Positions 9,990 to 21,148 of a stretch of DNA of 64,000 bases are shown here, one piece after another. Position numbers and translations under genes: made by a program. How positions within the stretch are numbered: the first letter of the stretch is position 1; each line of letters opens with the position of its first letter. Source of the DNA: Blastobasis lacticolella (Eukaryota; Arthropoda; Insecta; Lepidoptera; Blastobasidae); assembly GCA_905147135.1 (NCBI GenBank), contig LR990045.1:16220173-16284172 (forward strand), written 5' to 3'. Below the pieces are notes generated by a model that made no database searches, was not told where the DNA came from, and saw only the letters and a list, made by a program, of their open reading frames with translations.

Positions 9990-10320
9990 GTTCTCAGCTC
10001 AAATGGCTTCCAATCCGTCTACGCAGGAATGCTCATATCCTATCCACCCTCTACAAAGTCCTTTATAGCCCACCCGCTCCCTCATACCTCCGTGACCGTT
10101 TCCACTTTTCCGTCCTCAAGACAAGCCCTGTCGCTCAAGCGTAAGATCGTCGCTTTCAATTCCTACTCACAGTTCCGATTTCCTCTCCTATTCCTTCACT
10201 GTTCATACAGCCCGGCTTTGGTATTCTCTCCCACACGAAGTGCGGGATAGTCAGTCAATACATATTTTTAAAAAACGTGTGAATGAATACTATCTTTCCC
10301 AGTGTGCCTAGATGTAATTC
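9990..10320 (+). pseudogene. Non-LTR retrotransposon ORF2 3' end, degenerate
   Basis: Frame pieces read like the C-terminal end of a Jockey/CR1-type reverse transcriptase ORF ('RNAHILSTLYKVLYSPPAPS', then after stops 'VRDSQSIHIFKKRVNEYYLS'), terminating at the tag near 10309. Several stops and frame changes show that it is dead. An AT-rich 3' region follows to about 10460. Confidence 0.6.
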
Positions 10321-10467
10321 AGTATTCTCAATGCCTTTATGTTATATTGTATTAGTTATTATGGTATTTGTTTATTTTATTTTTATGGTATATTAGTATA
10401 GTGCGTATAGAATTTTATGTATGTATTTATTTATAGTATTATAATTATAGTCATTGTGCACGTCTTA

Positions 10468-11970
10468 GGGGGCGTCCATAAATTACGTGAGACATTTTTT
10501 AGGATATTTCGGCTCCCCCACCCCCCCCTGATGAGATTTCGTAAGATTTTCCTTTACCCAATTCCCCCCCTCTCCCAATCTCACGTAAGATTTTTTAAAA
10601 TGTGTTTTTGGCTGTAAACTCTATTGGATTTAAAAAAAATACAAAAAAAAACAATTTGTTCTATCACTTTTATTAAATAAAACCTATTCACTGTAATGAA
10701 ATTAAATAATAAATACTTCAACGTAAATTAATAAAAGATTATTCTAATTCAGTCCATGGAGACTCGTGCACAGTCTCAAGAGTGACTACTGGAACCAACA
10801 TATCCAAATAATTTTCAATAAAATTATGTGTTCCTTCAACTTCGCCCTGATTGAGCCTCTCCAAACCGTTGTCGCTTGCACACAGAAGCTCAGTCACTCG
10901 TCTTGTGACAATACGCGATGGTCGCAATTTGCGTGTTTGCACTGCTCGTGCATGATGAGCCGCACGTCGATGTTCTGCAACTTTTGTGATGGATGCGAAA
11001 TAGATACCACATGTATTGCAGCATCTCTTTTCTATATCGTGACGTAAACTTGGACAATAGAGGTCGTAAGGCATGCTTGTGAAGGTGTGTAATTTTTGAA
11101 TCGGTAGGCAGTGGCAAATTAAAAATGGTGCAAATGTTTTTCCATCATGCTGTTCAAGATCCGGAATCGTCGGATGTCCTTTAACTTGAGTGATAGGATA
11201 TGGAGGTGATAAAAAACGATCATGTGGGCATCCTCTCACGACACAGCGATATTGAAACATTTCTCAAAAATTCAAATTGAAGCCGATAGGAATCTATTAT
11301 ATAACAATAACAAATTAGAATGCACGAAAATACAAAAAAAATGATTTCTGTCAAACAAAAAATAGTTTCTTTTTCTAGGAGTTCGGTTTGGCTCCTAGAA
11401 AAAGAGGTGTCAGTAGTGAATGTTTATAAAAATAGATCTTTCGCGTATTATTTATATAGGTATATTAATTTTATTCTAAAAATGTATAAACATAATTTAA
11501 TAATATTATAATATTTATTAATATCTGCACATATCCTTGATCTATTTTGTATCCAACTGGGATGTCTAGTATGTAAAATTATATTTCAATAATTATTTGA
11601 CAGCCACTCGATGCTGGCGATCGCTTTTACTAAGTATATGGCTCTGAATACTGCGTTTCCACCCCGTGGTCGAGTCGCGCGTATCGATACGGCTGGTCGA
11701 TAACACTTAAACAATCGGAGAGCTATTGTGCTGCTCTGCGGGGTTCAGGCGAGTACGACAAACACCATTGTGTAAAATTTCGCCATATTTTTATTCTAGA
11801 AAAATTTCTTACTTTAAATTAACTTTACTTTCACACATTTTACATGGTTTTCTATTGATAAAAAAATTACGTGATATTGAAAAAAAAATTACGATATACA
11901 TGAGATTTGGAAAGATTTAACTTGACTCCCTCCCCCCCTTGAACACCTCACGTAATTTATGGACGCCCCC
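10468..11970. mobile_element. 1.5 kb TIR DNA transposon with TTA target duplication (PIF/Harbinger-like)
   Basis: Inverted ends begin GGGGGCGTCCATAAATTACG and continue GTGAG; the right end at 11946-11970 is the exact complement. Flanks are TTA at 10465-10467 and 11971-11973. GG-initial TIRs with a TWA duplication fit the PIF/Harbinger group, an inference because no DDE transposase was found inside. A zinc-finger ORF lies at 10739-11260. G/C homopolymer tracts sit just inside both ends. Confidence 0.8.
10739..11260 (-). CDS. 173-residue C2H2 zinc-finger protein carried by the TIR element
   Basis: An uninterrupted 173-codon frame inside the element at 10468-11970. Near residues 80-103 it has a canonical C2H2 finger (CNTC, 12 residues, H, 4 residues, H: ...GIYFASITKVAEHRRAAH). 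The N-terminal part is cysteine-rich (YRCVVRGCPHDR and a C-H-C pattern), and a basic stretch follows the finger. It ends acidic (SPWTELE). It is far shorter than a DDE transposase and lacks that motif, so it may be an accessory DNA-binding protein, a transposase remnant or a captured host fragment. An intact frame in an element surrounded by decayed repeats suggests recent arrival or constraint. Confidence 0.6.
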   Translation of the reverse strand: MFQYRCVVRGCPHDRFLSPPYPITQVKGHPTIPDLEQHDGKTFAPFLICHCLPIQKLHTFTSMPYDLYCPSLRHDIEKRCCNTCGIYFASITKVAEHRRAAHHARAVQTRKLRPSRIVTRRVTELLCASDNGLERLNQGEVEGTHNFIENYLDMLVPVVTLETVHESPWTELE

Positions 11971-11993
11971 TTATCTGCGTTTAATTTTCACAT

Positions 11994-12083
11994 ATCTCTT
12001 TTGTAGGCTTACTGGAAGAGATTTCTTTTAGAGATAAGTAGTGCCTGTTGTGTCATAACTAATCTGTACTTTCTGTATTTGTT
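11994..12083 (+). repeat. ~88 bp repeat shared with 15491-15575
   Basis: 'tctcttttgtaggcttactg' through 'agtgcctgttgtgtcataac' to 'ctgtactttctgta' is nearly identical at both sites. Here it is followed by an AATAAA-rich end (about 12100-12117), like a LINE 3' terminus. Confidence 0.8.
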
Positions 12084-12089
12084 ATATTG

Positions 12090-13850
12090 TGTACAATATA
12101 CTGTTAAATAAATAAAATGGTGGTTGGCGACAATGCGATGTCAGCATCACGTGGTCGTCCACGGGTCGGCTAAATGCATCGGCCTGTATTTTCCGTCCGT
12201 TGAGGTGAGTGTTGATCCGAAGATCAGCAACTATACTAGGGTGTTAAGAGAACATGTTGCTGGGATGTTCCCCTGTTGATCTTCCTTGTCAGGAACATTG
12301 TAAATTGGTTCGTGCGGTGAAGTAGGATCAGCCGGTCTAGTCATCTTTGACAGCTCGGCTTGCGGGAGGCGTGTATTGTAGAAAATTGACAGCTCCAAGT
12401 TCGACTATTTCTACCAAAACATCTACATTCACTCTGATTTTCCTCTGCTGTTAATCAAACATCAAATATTTCGAATTTTGTTCTATTTATTTGCTTTTAG
12501 TGATTATCATCAAAAATAAATGGGGAATGGGGGAAATAAAGCAAAAGTAATTGTAAACCGTGAGAAATACACAACCGTTTCAGCGGGCGCGAGGCCGCTT
12601 CAATTTTCTACATTGTAAAAGTAAATATCTATTTTGTAAATAGTTTATAGTTTATTCTGTGGAACTAGTGTATAAAAGTGTTTTAATCTATATTATAACT
12701 TTTATGTGTAAGTTAGTACCTAACTTTATTTATTGTACGTAAACTCCCACGGTTTTATGTGCCAAAAGACCCAAAAATTCCAAGCTCGCTGCGCCAGGTT
12801 TTTACAAAAGAAATGTCAACAATTTTGAACTTACTTTGGTCGCTGATTTATTTGCTTAAGATTTTTCATACTATTCACTAATCTTTCTGAACCTAATATT
12901 CCGAGCTCGCTGCGCTCGCTCAAATATTCATTTTAATAATCACCCCAGCTTTTAAGATCCATAAGATCATAAGCTTTTAAGATACCTACATTAAGAATAC
13001 CTCGACCTTCCTCACGTACTATTGCTACTTTTCAAATCCCACCCTTTCGAACAAATTATGCAATAAATACTTTTTTAGACATTCTTGTGATGTTTATAAT
13101 AAATGTTTAAGCAGTGTCGACATTTTCGCGGCGAGTATATCTCTTTATAGAAAGAGAGTATACGAATTGTTGTTATAAGTAACTTCTTGAATAGCAATCA
13201 GCCCAAGCAACCGGCGCCTAAACATGATCTTGTTGGGTACTATTGCGCAGATTAATATGTTCATTGTTAATCATTTTATTAAATTCAATATTTCTTGCGC
13301 TGTATACTGTAAGCTCAAGGATAAAAGTAAAATATTGTATGTGAATTATGGAACTGTAAGTCTGTTGATATGTTTTGTTTACGTGTAATACTTGAGTAAG
13401 ACTGTTTGTTTTCCTCAATAAATAAATAAAATAAAATAAAAATAATGTTAAAAGTGTCGTGCGCGCTAGATTGCTCATTCAATAATTAAAAGTACTTTTA
13501 TTGTTTTTTATCAGCATCACACATTATCACAGCACTAAAGTTAAATTTCAAAAATGTTTGTTCATTAATTCATTGGTGCTTGAATGATGCTTCACCCCAG
13601 CTTTTAAGACCCAAAATATCAAAGATTTCGAGCTCGCATCGCTCACTCATTAATTTATTTTCTTAAATTAGTATTGTGAGGCTCACTCATTGCTGTTAAC
13701 ACCAAAAAAGTCTATAATCTCCTTTGGTAGAATTTTCTGCGTTCGTTCTACCCAAAACGTTAGCTTATTTCAGTTAACGTTAGCTTATGTCAAATCCCAT
13801 AAATTTTTGTACCACAAACTATTATAGATTAACGATTAACGAAACCACTT
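12090..13850. other. No gene recognised; AT-rich with repeated AGCTCGCTGCGCTCGC words
   Basis: Short GC-rich words of the type 'gagctcgctgcgctcgct' at about 12782, 12902 and 13630 are embedded in AT-rich sequence. A weak inverted repeat ('tgtagaaaattga' near 12376 versus 'tcaattttctaca' near 12599-12611) may be a small MITE. Confidence 0.35.
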
Positions 13851-13859
13851 GGCTAAGGC

Positions 13860-14950
13860 CGCATGAACTGTAGATTCATTGAGATTTCTCCTTTGATAGT
13901 GGCGTAGAGTAAAGAGCGATATAATTGCAGTTGTGATAAACACCATGACGTAGAGTAGGATGTGGTGTGATATACGATGTCTTGAAGATCAGCTTATCTT
14001 GAATATCATGTATTCCTCTTAGGTCGATAGGGTTGAGGCTGTATCTTGAGCTTCAGACGGGTATGGGATTTTCATCAAGGTGAAAGGGTGCCCTTGTTTC
14101 TTGACATTTTCATTGATGATGCGGCGTGATTAGATAATGAGGCGTGCGTAGATAACAATTTACAGGAATCGTCGCGAGATAGCTGCCTTGTAGTGTGCTG
14201 AAATTAACCAGTACCTTCGTTGCACGTGGAAATGATACTACGTAGTGTTGGTCGTCGAGCTTTTCCATTGCTTCCTTGCTAGGGTGATTCCTGTGAAGCT
14301 GCAGGATTCATCCAGGTCTTGATTCACGATGAGGCGCTGGATACAGTCAGGTTTGGAATGGATTTGATGGTTACAATACAATTTAATACAATCGGTTGAT
14401 GTTCTTTTGACAGAAATACTAGCTATCAAACTTAGGGCATTCAGCCTCCATGTACGCAAACGTGTTCTCGTTGGATGCAATAAAGGGATAGGATGGGACA
14501 ATGGCTTGCTGATTTTTATTGAGTGCTATGGAAAGCCTAAATAAATTAAGAACATCTTGAGAGACTATGGAAAATTCAAACATGATAACTATTTGCTTTT
14601 CAAAGTAGTAATATTCAGGTTTAATTACATCGTAGTATTCTCTCAGAAATAAGTCTAAATTTTGTTCGCTATTATTAAGGGATTTTAATTTAATTACCAT
14701 TGATATTAAGACCTCAATATCTATCATTGTATGATGGGTGTTGGAGGTACACGAATAAATGCTTAAGTATTTTCTAACCTCAATAATTCAGATATTAAAT
14801 CCTCTACATTTTTGCTAATTATTCCCAAAAGTTGGTCAAATTTAGCGTCCTTAATTAAGTTACTATCTCTATAAGCTTGCCTGTCTAAGATTAATCCTAA
14901 TGCAGCATTCATTTTGCTCTGGTTTTCAACCAACTGCATCCCAGACCAGG
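13860..14950 (-). pseudogene. Envelope-like remnant of an insect endogenous retrovirus
   Basis: Minus-strand pieces look like a baculovirus-F/errantivirus-type envelope. An N-terminal helical segment lies around 14750-14900. A long frame at 14419-14727 carries YPFIA and MEAECPKF-like cysteine landmarks. A second frame at 14238-14501 has several further cysteines. Around 13880-13990 there is a hydrophobic segment followed by a basic tail, as expected for a membrane anchor. The reading frame changes at least twice and contains stops, so it cannot encode a working protein. Neither LTRs nor gag/pol were identified beside it. Recognition rests on pattern memory of this family, not on an alignment. 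Confidence 0.5.
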
Positions 14951-14984
14951 GTTTACCTTGGTCAACCTCGCTTCGCCAAAGGTA

Positions 14985-15135
14985 TTAGAAGGTGCATATA
15001 AGAAGTGCCGAGCTAGTTGCGGTGCTCATGTTCGATTTGCTTCAAAGTACGAAACGGTCACCCATCCAGTTCCCGTATATTGCGAGCATTGCTTAACCTT
15101 GGTTATCGCAAGTACTTTGCTTGATGCTCCTAAGT
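14985..15135 (-). repeat. 5S-rRNA-like repeat, copy 1
   Basis: On the minus strand 'ccaaggttaagcaatgctcg' and 'ggatgggtgaccgtttcgta' match the hallmark 5S rRNA words GGTTAAGC and GGATGGGTGACC (the internal pol III promoter region). They are followed by 'cgaacatgagcaccgc'. It recurs at 18770-18950 on the + strand. It is a 5S-derived repeat (SINE3-like) or dispersed 5S pseudogene rather than a full 5S gene. Confidence 0.55.
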
Positions 15136-15490
15136 TGTACCATTTATGTGATAGAGCAAAACTAAATACCTCTGAAAACGCCATAAAATTACGTTTTGTG
15201 TATGGGGACCCCCCGTCCTTTTAATTATATAATTATAATTATTTATTGTTGTTATAGCGGCCATAGTAACACATACTCTGTCAAAAGTTCAACTGTCTAC
15301 CTACTGCTGATCCAAATATATAGGCAACAAGAGTACGAATGTATGGATGGCGCCATAGTTGCGGCCAGGCTGCCGGCCTGGTGACGTCACAGCTAAATCG
15401 CGGCAGCAATAATTTCGCAAAAAAATATGTAAACTTAAATATTCTGTAACTCAGTTATTTATTGACGGATTTCAAATTTTTTTTACTGGT

Positions 15491-15575
15491 TCTCTTTTGT
15501 AGGCTTACTGGAAGAGATTTCTTTTAGAGATAAGTAGTGCCTGTTGTGTCATAACTAATCTGTACTTTCTGTACC
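15491..15575 (+). repeat. ~85 bp repeat shared with 11994-12083
   Basis: Same 'tctcttttgtaggcttactg'-initial segment, ending at 'ctgtactttctgta'. The flanks differ, so it is a dispersed element fragment, probably part of a LINE 3' region. Confidence 0.8.
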
Positions 15576-15705
15576 TACTAAAAAAATTATGGGGCTATTC
15601 CGACTACCTTCCATACATGCTAGTGATGGCCGTTCGTTGGTCGATAAATTGGACCTACTCTTGAACCTTTTTTAATAAAGACCCTTACTTACGTATAAAT
15701 TCAAA

Positions 15706-15852
15706 ATTAAGTTATATTATCTTACGTTACAAAGTTGTGGCACAGTGGTGGCAGCTCCAGTGCCAAATGCAGACTGTCGCCTGACCGATAGACAGGGTGT
15801 CCCGAAACATAAGTGGGTGCATACGGGACGCGTTCAGAGATGAACGCTACAC
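15706..15852. repeat. Left copy of ~147 bp direct repeat flanking a gypsy pol remnant
   Basis: 'agttatattatcttacgtta' through 'acagtggtggcagctc' to 'gacgcgttcagagatgaacg'. Near-identical to 17881-18032 in the same orientation. The positions suggest LTR or LTR-plus-leader sequence of the element whose integrase lies between. 'tggtggcag' could be a primer-binding site for a + strand element. Confidence 0.6.
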
Positions 15853-16001
15853 CACACCCCTACGGAGAAAAAATAAACCATCCTTACAACTAACTAAACT
15901 AGAATTATTATTAAAACAAATCTAAACAAGAAAATAAGTAAAATCAGATTATCCCTTAAACATAACTAATAGATGAGGGAGGAACCAAAAATACAGTCAT
16001 C

Positions 16002-16556
16002 TTATACGTGTACAGTAATTTTAAAGCGTACTCTGCGAACTGAGCGCGTCCTATACTTCTGCGGGGCAGTAGGCGGCGGAGCTGTAGGTATCTCTAGGGC
16101 AGATGTAGCAGACGCTGGTGAAGGAGCTGTGACAGGTTCAGGTTCTGGATATATGGTTTGTCTTTTCAGATCTGTTGGAGGTGATGAGTCGGCGTCTGTG
16201 TAAGCTGGCTTTACGTGGTCCAAGCTAACTTCGACGTTGCGGTTACCGGTAGCGATTGTGATTGTTTTACTATTGCGTGCCAAGACTTTGTATGGACCTA
16301 AGTAAGGAGGTTTTAGAGACGGTCTGACAGTGTCGTCTCGAAGAAAGACGTGTGATGCGGTCTCCAAGCCCTTGGAAACGAAAGTAGGTTGATTGCCATG
16401 GCGGGATGCAGGGGTTGGTCGTAAGTCAGCCATAAATTGTTTTAATTGTATAGCCAAGTTAGAGGCGTCCTCTACGCGATTATCGGGCATGTTAGGTTGA
16501 GAGATAAACTGGGTAGACACAGCGGTTCGCCGTACACTAATTCGGCGGGAGAACAT
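16002..16556 (-). pseudogene. Integrase C-terminal region of a Ty3/gypsy element
   Basis: A 184-codon frame continuing the integrase of the overlapping upstream frame after a frameshift. It contains a GPYKVLARNSKTITI / VSLDHVKPAY segment typical of the C-terminal GPY/F module of Ty3/gypsy integrases, resembling the CsRn1/Kabuki group. A Pro/Thr-rich tail ends the ORF. Confidence 0.7.
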
Positions 16557-17170
16557 TGTAACTCTTCTTTAAGTGCCGCGCGCATTCCGAGGAGGACCAC
16601 TGGTAGAGCTTTATGCCAGGACTTCTGATGGCACATTATGGCAGATTTTAGCTGACGGTGCATCCTTTCCACCAAGCCATTCGCACATGGGTGAAAACTC
16701 GTGGTGCGAGTGCGCTTAATAGAATAAAGCTTAAGAAAAGCTTGAAATAGAGCTGATTCAAATTGACGGCCTTGGTCAGTAGTTATAAGAGAGGGAGCGC
16801 CGAAGTGTGAAATCCATTCCCTATGAAATGTCTCGGCAACTTCTTCCGCATTCATAGTGACCATAGGCCAAGCCTCTGGCCACCTTGTGAATCGGTCGAC
16901 AGCGGTTAGGCAGTATTGGAAACCCTTGCTATGAGGTAGTGGTCCAATTATGTCCACGTGGACGTGCCGAAAGCGTTGTGTCGGCGTTTTGAAGTTACCG
17001 AGAGGAGTTTTTGTATGTCTGATGATCTTGCTCCGTTGGCAAGCGAGACAGTTGCGGGACCAAGTTCGGCAATATTTTTGTATGCGGGGCCACACAAATC
17101 GTGAGGACACCAAACGTGCAGAAGCGTGCCAGGGTGACTCAGGTTGTGTAACTTGTTGAAGTAAGCGCAA
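16472..17170 (-). pseudogene. Ty3/gypsy integrase core
   Basis: This 232-codon frame holds the C-x2-C half of the H2C2 finger (NCLACQ) and all three catalytic acidic positions: VDIIGPL, TTDQGRQF and NGLVERMHR. It overlaps a frame upstream (RNase H end and the histidine half of the finger) and one downstream (C-terminal module), in different phases. Pol is therefore broken by at least two frameshifts. No RT domain is present further upstream, so only the 3' part of pol survives. Confidence 0.8.
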
Positions 17171-17370
17171 CGAAAGGAAGGAGTGAGATAAGGCCGGGGA
17201 TTCTTATTGGAAATGTCACAGGAAATGGCAATGTCCGTGCCAGGTATTATAATTTTCTTTAATTTCAGTGACGTATCTGTTTGGGCCTTGAGAACTTCTT
17301 CATCGCTCTCCTGCTCCTTAGCGAGTGCCGCGTAATTATCGTCGAGTTGAATGACTTCAACGCGAGACAT
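16948..17370 (-). pseudogene. RNase H end and finger start of the same gypsy pol
   Basis: The part before the frameshift contains LHNLSHPG (the H-x3-H half of the H2C2 finger), preceded by a linker with charged and Lys-rich sequence. Residues after the finger are out of frame and meaningless. Pol sequence ends near 17390. Confidence 0.6.
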
Positions 17371-17880
17371 GGTGTCTGCAATAATGTTGTCAACACTAGC
17401 ATGTTAACCACTGAACTAATCAGGACGTCACACACTATCGTACTCCTGACATATTCCTGCCATACCCCTACGGTAAATCTAAAGTACCCCTACTCTCTCT
17501 ATCTCCTCTCTACGCGTCCTTGAACCCCGCCTCACCCCCCTCAATATAATAACAATTTCAATTCATTATTATCAAATAATAAATACCATAATAATAGTTA
17601 GAATTTTATCGAAATATTAATATCGACAAGAATTCGATTTTGTCAATCACTAGCGTAAATGTAAATTCAGAGAGGATTTACAGCACACACGCAACGCAAT
17701 GTGTGTATGTGGTAGTGACCGATTGACTAATCACGTTTGACTTTGCGTGTGCGTGCGTAAGCCTGTGCTTATTAAGTTGCATGAGTAGTAATAAAAATAG
17801 TGGGGTCGGGAACGGCGGCATCGGTTTCGGTACTAATGGCGAAGATGCCACTTCTATCGTGTTCTGTGAGTAACACGGTC

Positions 17881-18032
17881 ACAATTAAGTTATATTACGT
17901 TACGTTACAAAGTTGTAAACACAGTGGTGGCAGCTCGAGTGCCAAATGCAGACTGTCGCCTGACCGATAGACAGGGTGTCCCGAAACATAAGTGGGTGCA
18001 TACGGGACGCGTTAAGAGATGAACGCTACAAG
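17881..18032. repeat. Right copy of the ~147 bp direct repeat
   Basis: Matches 15706-15852 with few changes and an extra 'acgtt' near its start. With its partner it brackets the pol remnant. Confidence 0.6.
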
Positions 18033-18399
18033 TCCCTATCACTTCGAAATATCTTACGAATGCGTGTCCCAAACTTTATTATGCCCTGACCCTGTTATTT
18101 TAATGTTTCCTCCTCGTGACTCACCAATTTTTTTTTACCCTCCTTGTGCATAATACAGAAAAACCTTTCTAGGGCATTCAATGTTTCGTGGCCCGGTGCC
18201 GGTATTAGGGTCAGAGAGTGCCTACTGCGCAAGACTCCTGGGTTCAATACTCGATATTTTTATTTTTGTCAGTGTATGCCTATAATATAGATATGCTCCA
18301 TACAATATAGTCCTAGTAATTTTAATTGTGTTGATATTAGCTACAATACAAAAAGTACTGAGCCCATATTGTTACAGTTTATAAGGGACCGCCAATAAG

Positions 18400-18642
18400 T
18401 AGGTGATAGCGCGGGTTATAAATATCCAGCTCCTCGGATACCTAGAGGACCACCAGCTGATCAGTGACCGTCAATATGGCTTTCGCCATGGTCGCTCAGC
18501 TGGTGACCTTCTTGTGTACCTAACGCACCGGTGGGCTGAGGCTGTCGAGAGCAAGGGGGAGGCTCTGGCTGTCAGTCTTGACATAGCCAAGGCATATGAT
18601 CGGGTCTGGCACAGGGCACTACTATCAAAACTCCCGAAATAG
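18400..18642 (+). pseudogene. Non-LTR reverse transcriptase fragment
   Basis: About 80 codons with QLISDRQYGFRHGRSAGD and a SLDIAKAYDRVWH catalytic-A-type motif (first Asp of the RT palm), ending at a TAG. Typical of Jockey-like ORF2. The YADD region and everything after it are missing. Confidence 0.75.
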
Positions 18643-18769
18643 GGCTTGTAGGACTCGAGCAGAATGCGAAACGGCGGTCAAATAAAAATAAGAAAAGTGT
18701 CCCCCGATCTTGTTTTCTACAAATGTAGCTTGATTTTACGTGATTCAGAAACCTTTAAATTAGTTTGCA

Positions 18770-18950
18770 CTAGCTCGCTTGCGAGACCGATAATCAAGGT
18801 TAAGCAATGCTCGCGAATTGTAGCCACCATGTTGAGCTCGCAATGTCTTAGATCTGGATGGGTGACCGTTTCGTACTATGAAGTTTGAGGGTAGTCGAAC
18901 TTCAGCACCGCTACGAGCTCGCCACTTAGGTCTGGCGAATTGACCGATGT
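18770..18950 (+). repeat. 5S-rRNA-like repeat, copy 2
   Basis: 'aatcaaggttaagcaatgct' and 'ctggatgggtgaccgtttcg', followed by 'cttcagcaccgctacgagct', parallel the copy at 14985-15135. This copy has an insertion between the two 5S-like boxes. Confidence 0.55.
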
Positions 18951-19039
18951 CTTCCGCTGGGACCCGAAAGCCAGGTATAAATTTATCTATCTATTTTTTT
19001 TTTTTATTTTATTTGTTTATTAACAGATCACAGCAAAAT

Positions 19040-19310
19040 GATAAGTCAAGATTCATCATCATCATCACAGCCCATAACAGTCCACTGCAGGACTTTGGGC
19101 CTCTCCCACGAAAGGGGAGGTTATTGCCATAATCTCCACGCTTGGCAGGCGGGTTGGAGATCGCGGTGTTGCAAACATAACAATGGAAAACGCTGCTGCC
19201 CATTTTCCAGTTTACGGAGACTCTGGATCTTTTGTCTCTAAACATTAGTCGCCTTGTACGACACCCACGAGTGTAAGGGGTTGGTGCTATTATACTCTAC
19301 CGTCTAAGTC
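19040..19310. repeat. Lepidopteran dispersed repeat (LINE/SINE-like)
   Basis: 'catcatcatcatcacagccc' followed by 'taacagtccactgcaggact' and 'gggcctctccca' resembles a very common lepidopteran LINE-terminal repeat (RTE/R1 type). No open frame of note. Confidence 0.5.
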
Positions 19311-19375
19311 AAGATTAATTAATGAGAATTATAAGTTTATTGAAATTCAATCAGGACGGCCTAGGTAAGTCTCTT

Positions 19376-19575
19376 AGGGAGTATACACGTAGAAGAAGCA
19401 GTCTCTATACTTTGTGCCATACCAGCTCCGACCTGCTCGTTGGCGACGTTCGGTGCTTATGGGTGCTGGTTCGGCACAAGTATAGAAACTGCCTGCGCCG
19501 ACTACCTGCGCGAGCCGATTCCGATAAGCGCTGGTAGATCGGCGCAGGTAGCCAGCGTTCTACGTGTATACGCCC
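19376..19575. mobile_element. 200 bp MITE, TTA target duplication
   Basis: Termini 'gggagtatacacgtagaa' and its complement 'ttctacgtgtatacgccc' are flanked by TTA at 19373-19375 and 19576-19578. GGG-initial TIRs plus TTA point to a PIF/Harbinger-type MITE. The interior has 'ctgcgccgactacctgcgcg'. Confidence 0.75.
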
Positions 19576-20045
19576 TTACTAATGCTTTGCTCAGTTAATG
19601 GAAGGTTATTACATTAGATACTGAACCGCTACTTATGGTGATGTATTATCCACTTTAATTTTGCAAAGGAAGAATGTAAATAGTAACATGATGAAAGTGA
19701 CAGTTACATTTGATTCAGTATAATTGATATTTTTAAAGTTCTTTCGACCTTGTTCGCTATAGAGCAGTCTATAATTGAGCATTTACCTTATGACGCGCTG
19801 AAATGCTCGGCCGCTCGACGATAATGTTTCAGCACAATTGTCCAGACCTATACTAGACGCCTACCCTGACCGCCCGCTCTGACTCCTGAGTCCACTAAAA
19901 AATTACCCTTGATTTTTTTTATTGTATGTGTAAAAATCATTTCGTAAAAATTCAAAAATGACTCGACCGATTTTGTTGAAATCTTTGTATGCATAGAGAA
20001 AATATTTACTAACGTAATAGAGCAGCCATCACAAACAAAAATATT

Positions 20046-20302
20046 GTAGAGCTCGTCTAGTCTAAGATGACGCGCCCCACTACTTAGTTAGTTGATTTCG
20101 ATGTGTGAGTGCAAATATGGATAACGACACTTCATCTGTGTGGGAGCCAATGAACGACGCGTGTTCCTACGTTTGAATCTCACCGGCAACTGAATGACTA
20201 ATTACAACGGCATTTGTAAATGTATTGCGTCCATATTTTAAACTTGCTTGTGTGCGGTAATGCGATAGTGGGGCGCGTCATTTTAGATTAGACGAGCTCT
20301 AC
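20046..20302. mobile_element. ~257 bp MITE with ~37 bp TIRs
   Basis: The left end 'gtagagctcgtctagtctaa' plus 'gatgacgcgccccacta' mirrors the right end 'tagtggggcgcgtca' plus 'gattagacgagctctac'. No clear target duplication was found. Confidence 0.8.
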
Positions 20303-20710
20303 CAACCTGTCACGTGCGGGAGGTGCGGGGGGAGGCTGCTACGTCATAGAATGACCGATGAAATGTTATCATTTTCTTTATTTTTGGCCCTCGAATGGTT
20401 CGTACAGTTTTTAATGCACAAGATGGCGTTATTTGAATATCCAAGCCACTGTCAGATTGGTCCGCGTCGCGCAATGTCTCAGAACTGACCGCGGCCACTG
20501 TTGTCCATGGACCGCAAAGCGTGGTTCAAAGAAAATACTTGCGGTGTCTCCTCTATTACTTTAGTAAATATTTTCTCTATGTTTGTATGTCTTTGAGTGA
20601 GTCCCTGAATGGTTTAGAAACACAATTTGACGGTAGGTGGCGTTGCAATTGATCAGAACATATGGCGGTATCCAGTAATTATATACCAACGTATTTCTCG
20701 ATTGTCATTC

Positions 20711-20965
20711 TGACGACCTGAGTGGTGCAATGGCCGGTCTGCCACGCAAGAGGTCCCGGGTTCGATTCCCGGCCGGGCAGAAATTGGAATGATGAATTTT
20801 AATTTCTGTGACGGGTCTGGGTGTTCTACGTATAATAAGCTTGCATTTAAAAAAAAAAAAGTATTTAATTAGTATATCAGTTATCTAGCACCCATAGTAC
20901 AAGCTTTGCTTAGTTTGGGGCTAGATGGCGCTGTGTGAATTTGTCCACGAATATTTATTTATTTA
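20711..20965 (+). mobile_element. tRNA-derived SINE, copy 2
   Basis: Same family as 7803-8060: head 'acgacctgagtggtgcaatg', B box 'gggttcgattccc', an internal poly(A) tract, and tail 'ggctagatggcgctgtgtga'. It lies about 180 bp beyond the stop of the MYND gene on the opposite strand. Its AT tail supplies AATAAA words in the sense of that gene. Confidence 0.85.
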
Positions 20966-21148
20966 TTCACATTTTGAAATGGATAAGTACGTTTTAGAAA
21001 TATTACTTATCTAAAGCATTTAAAAGATAAAAAATACTTCTAACGAAATTAAACACACAGACAACGTTTTAAATCATTTATAAAAATAACAAATTCGTTA
21101 AAAATAATTAAATTTTACAAGCAATATATCTCAACTGTACCTATTATA

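Noticed and set aside
18185..18265. Possible tRNA-like segment ('gtgccggtattagggtcagagag' and 'gggttcaatactc')
   Set aside because: Only a B-box-like word is convincing; no second copy of this family in the window to define a SINE.
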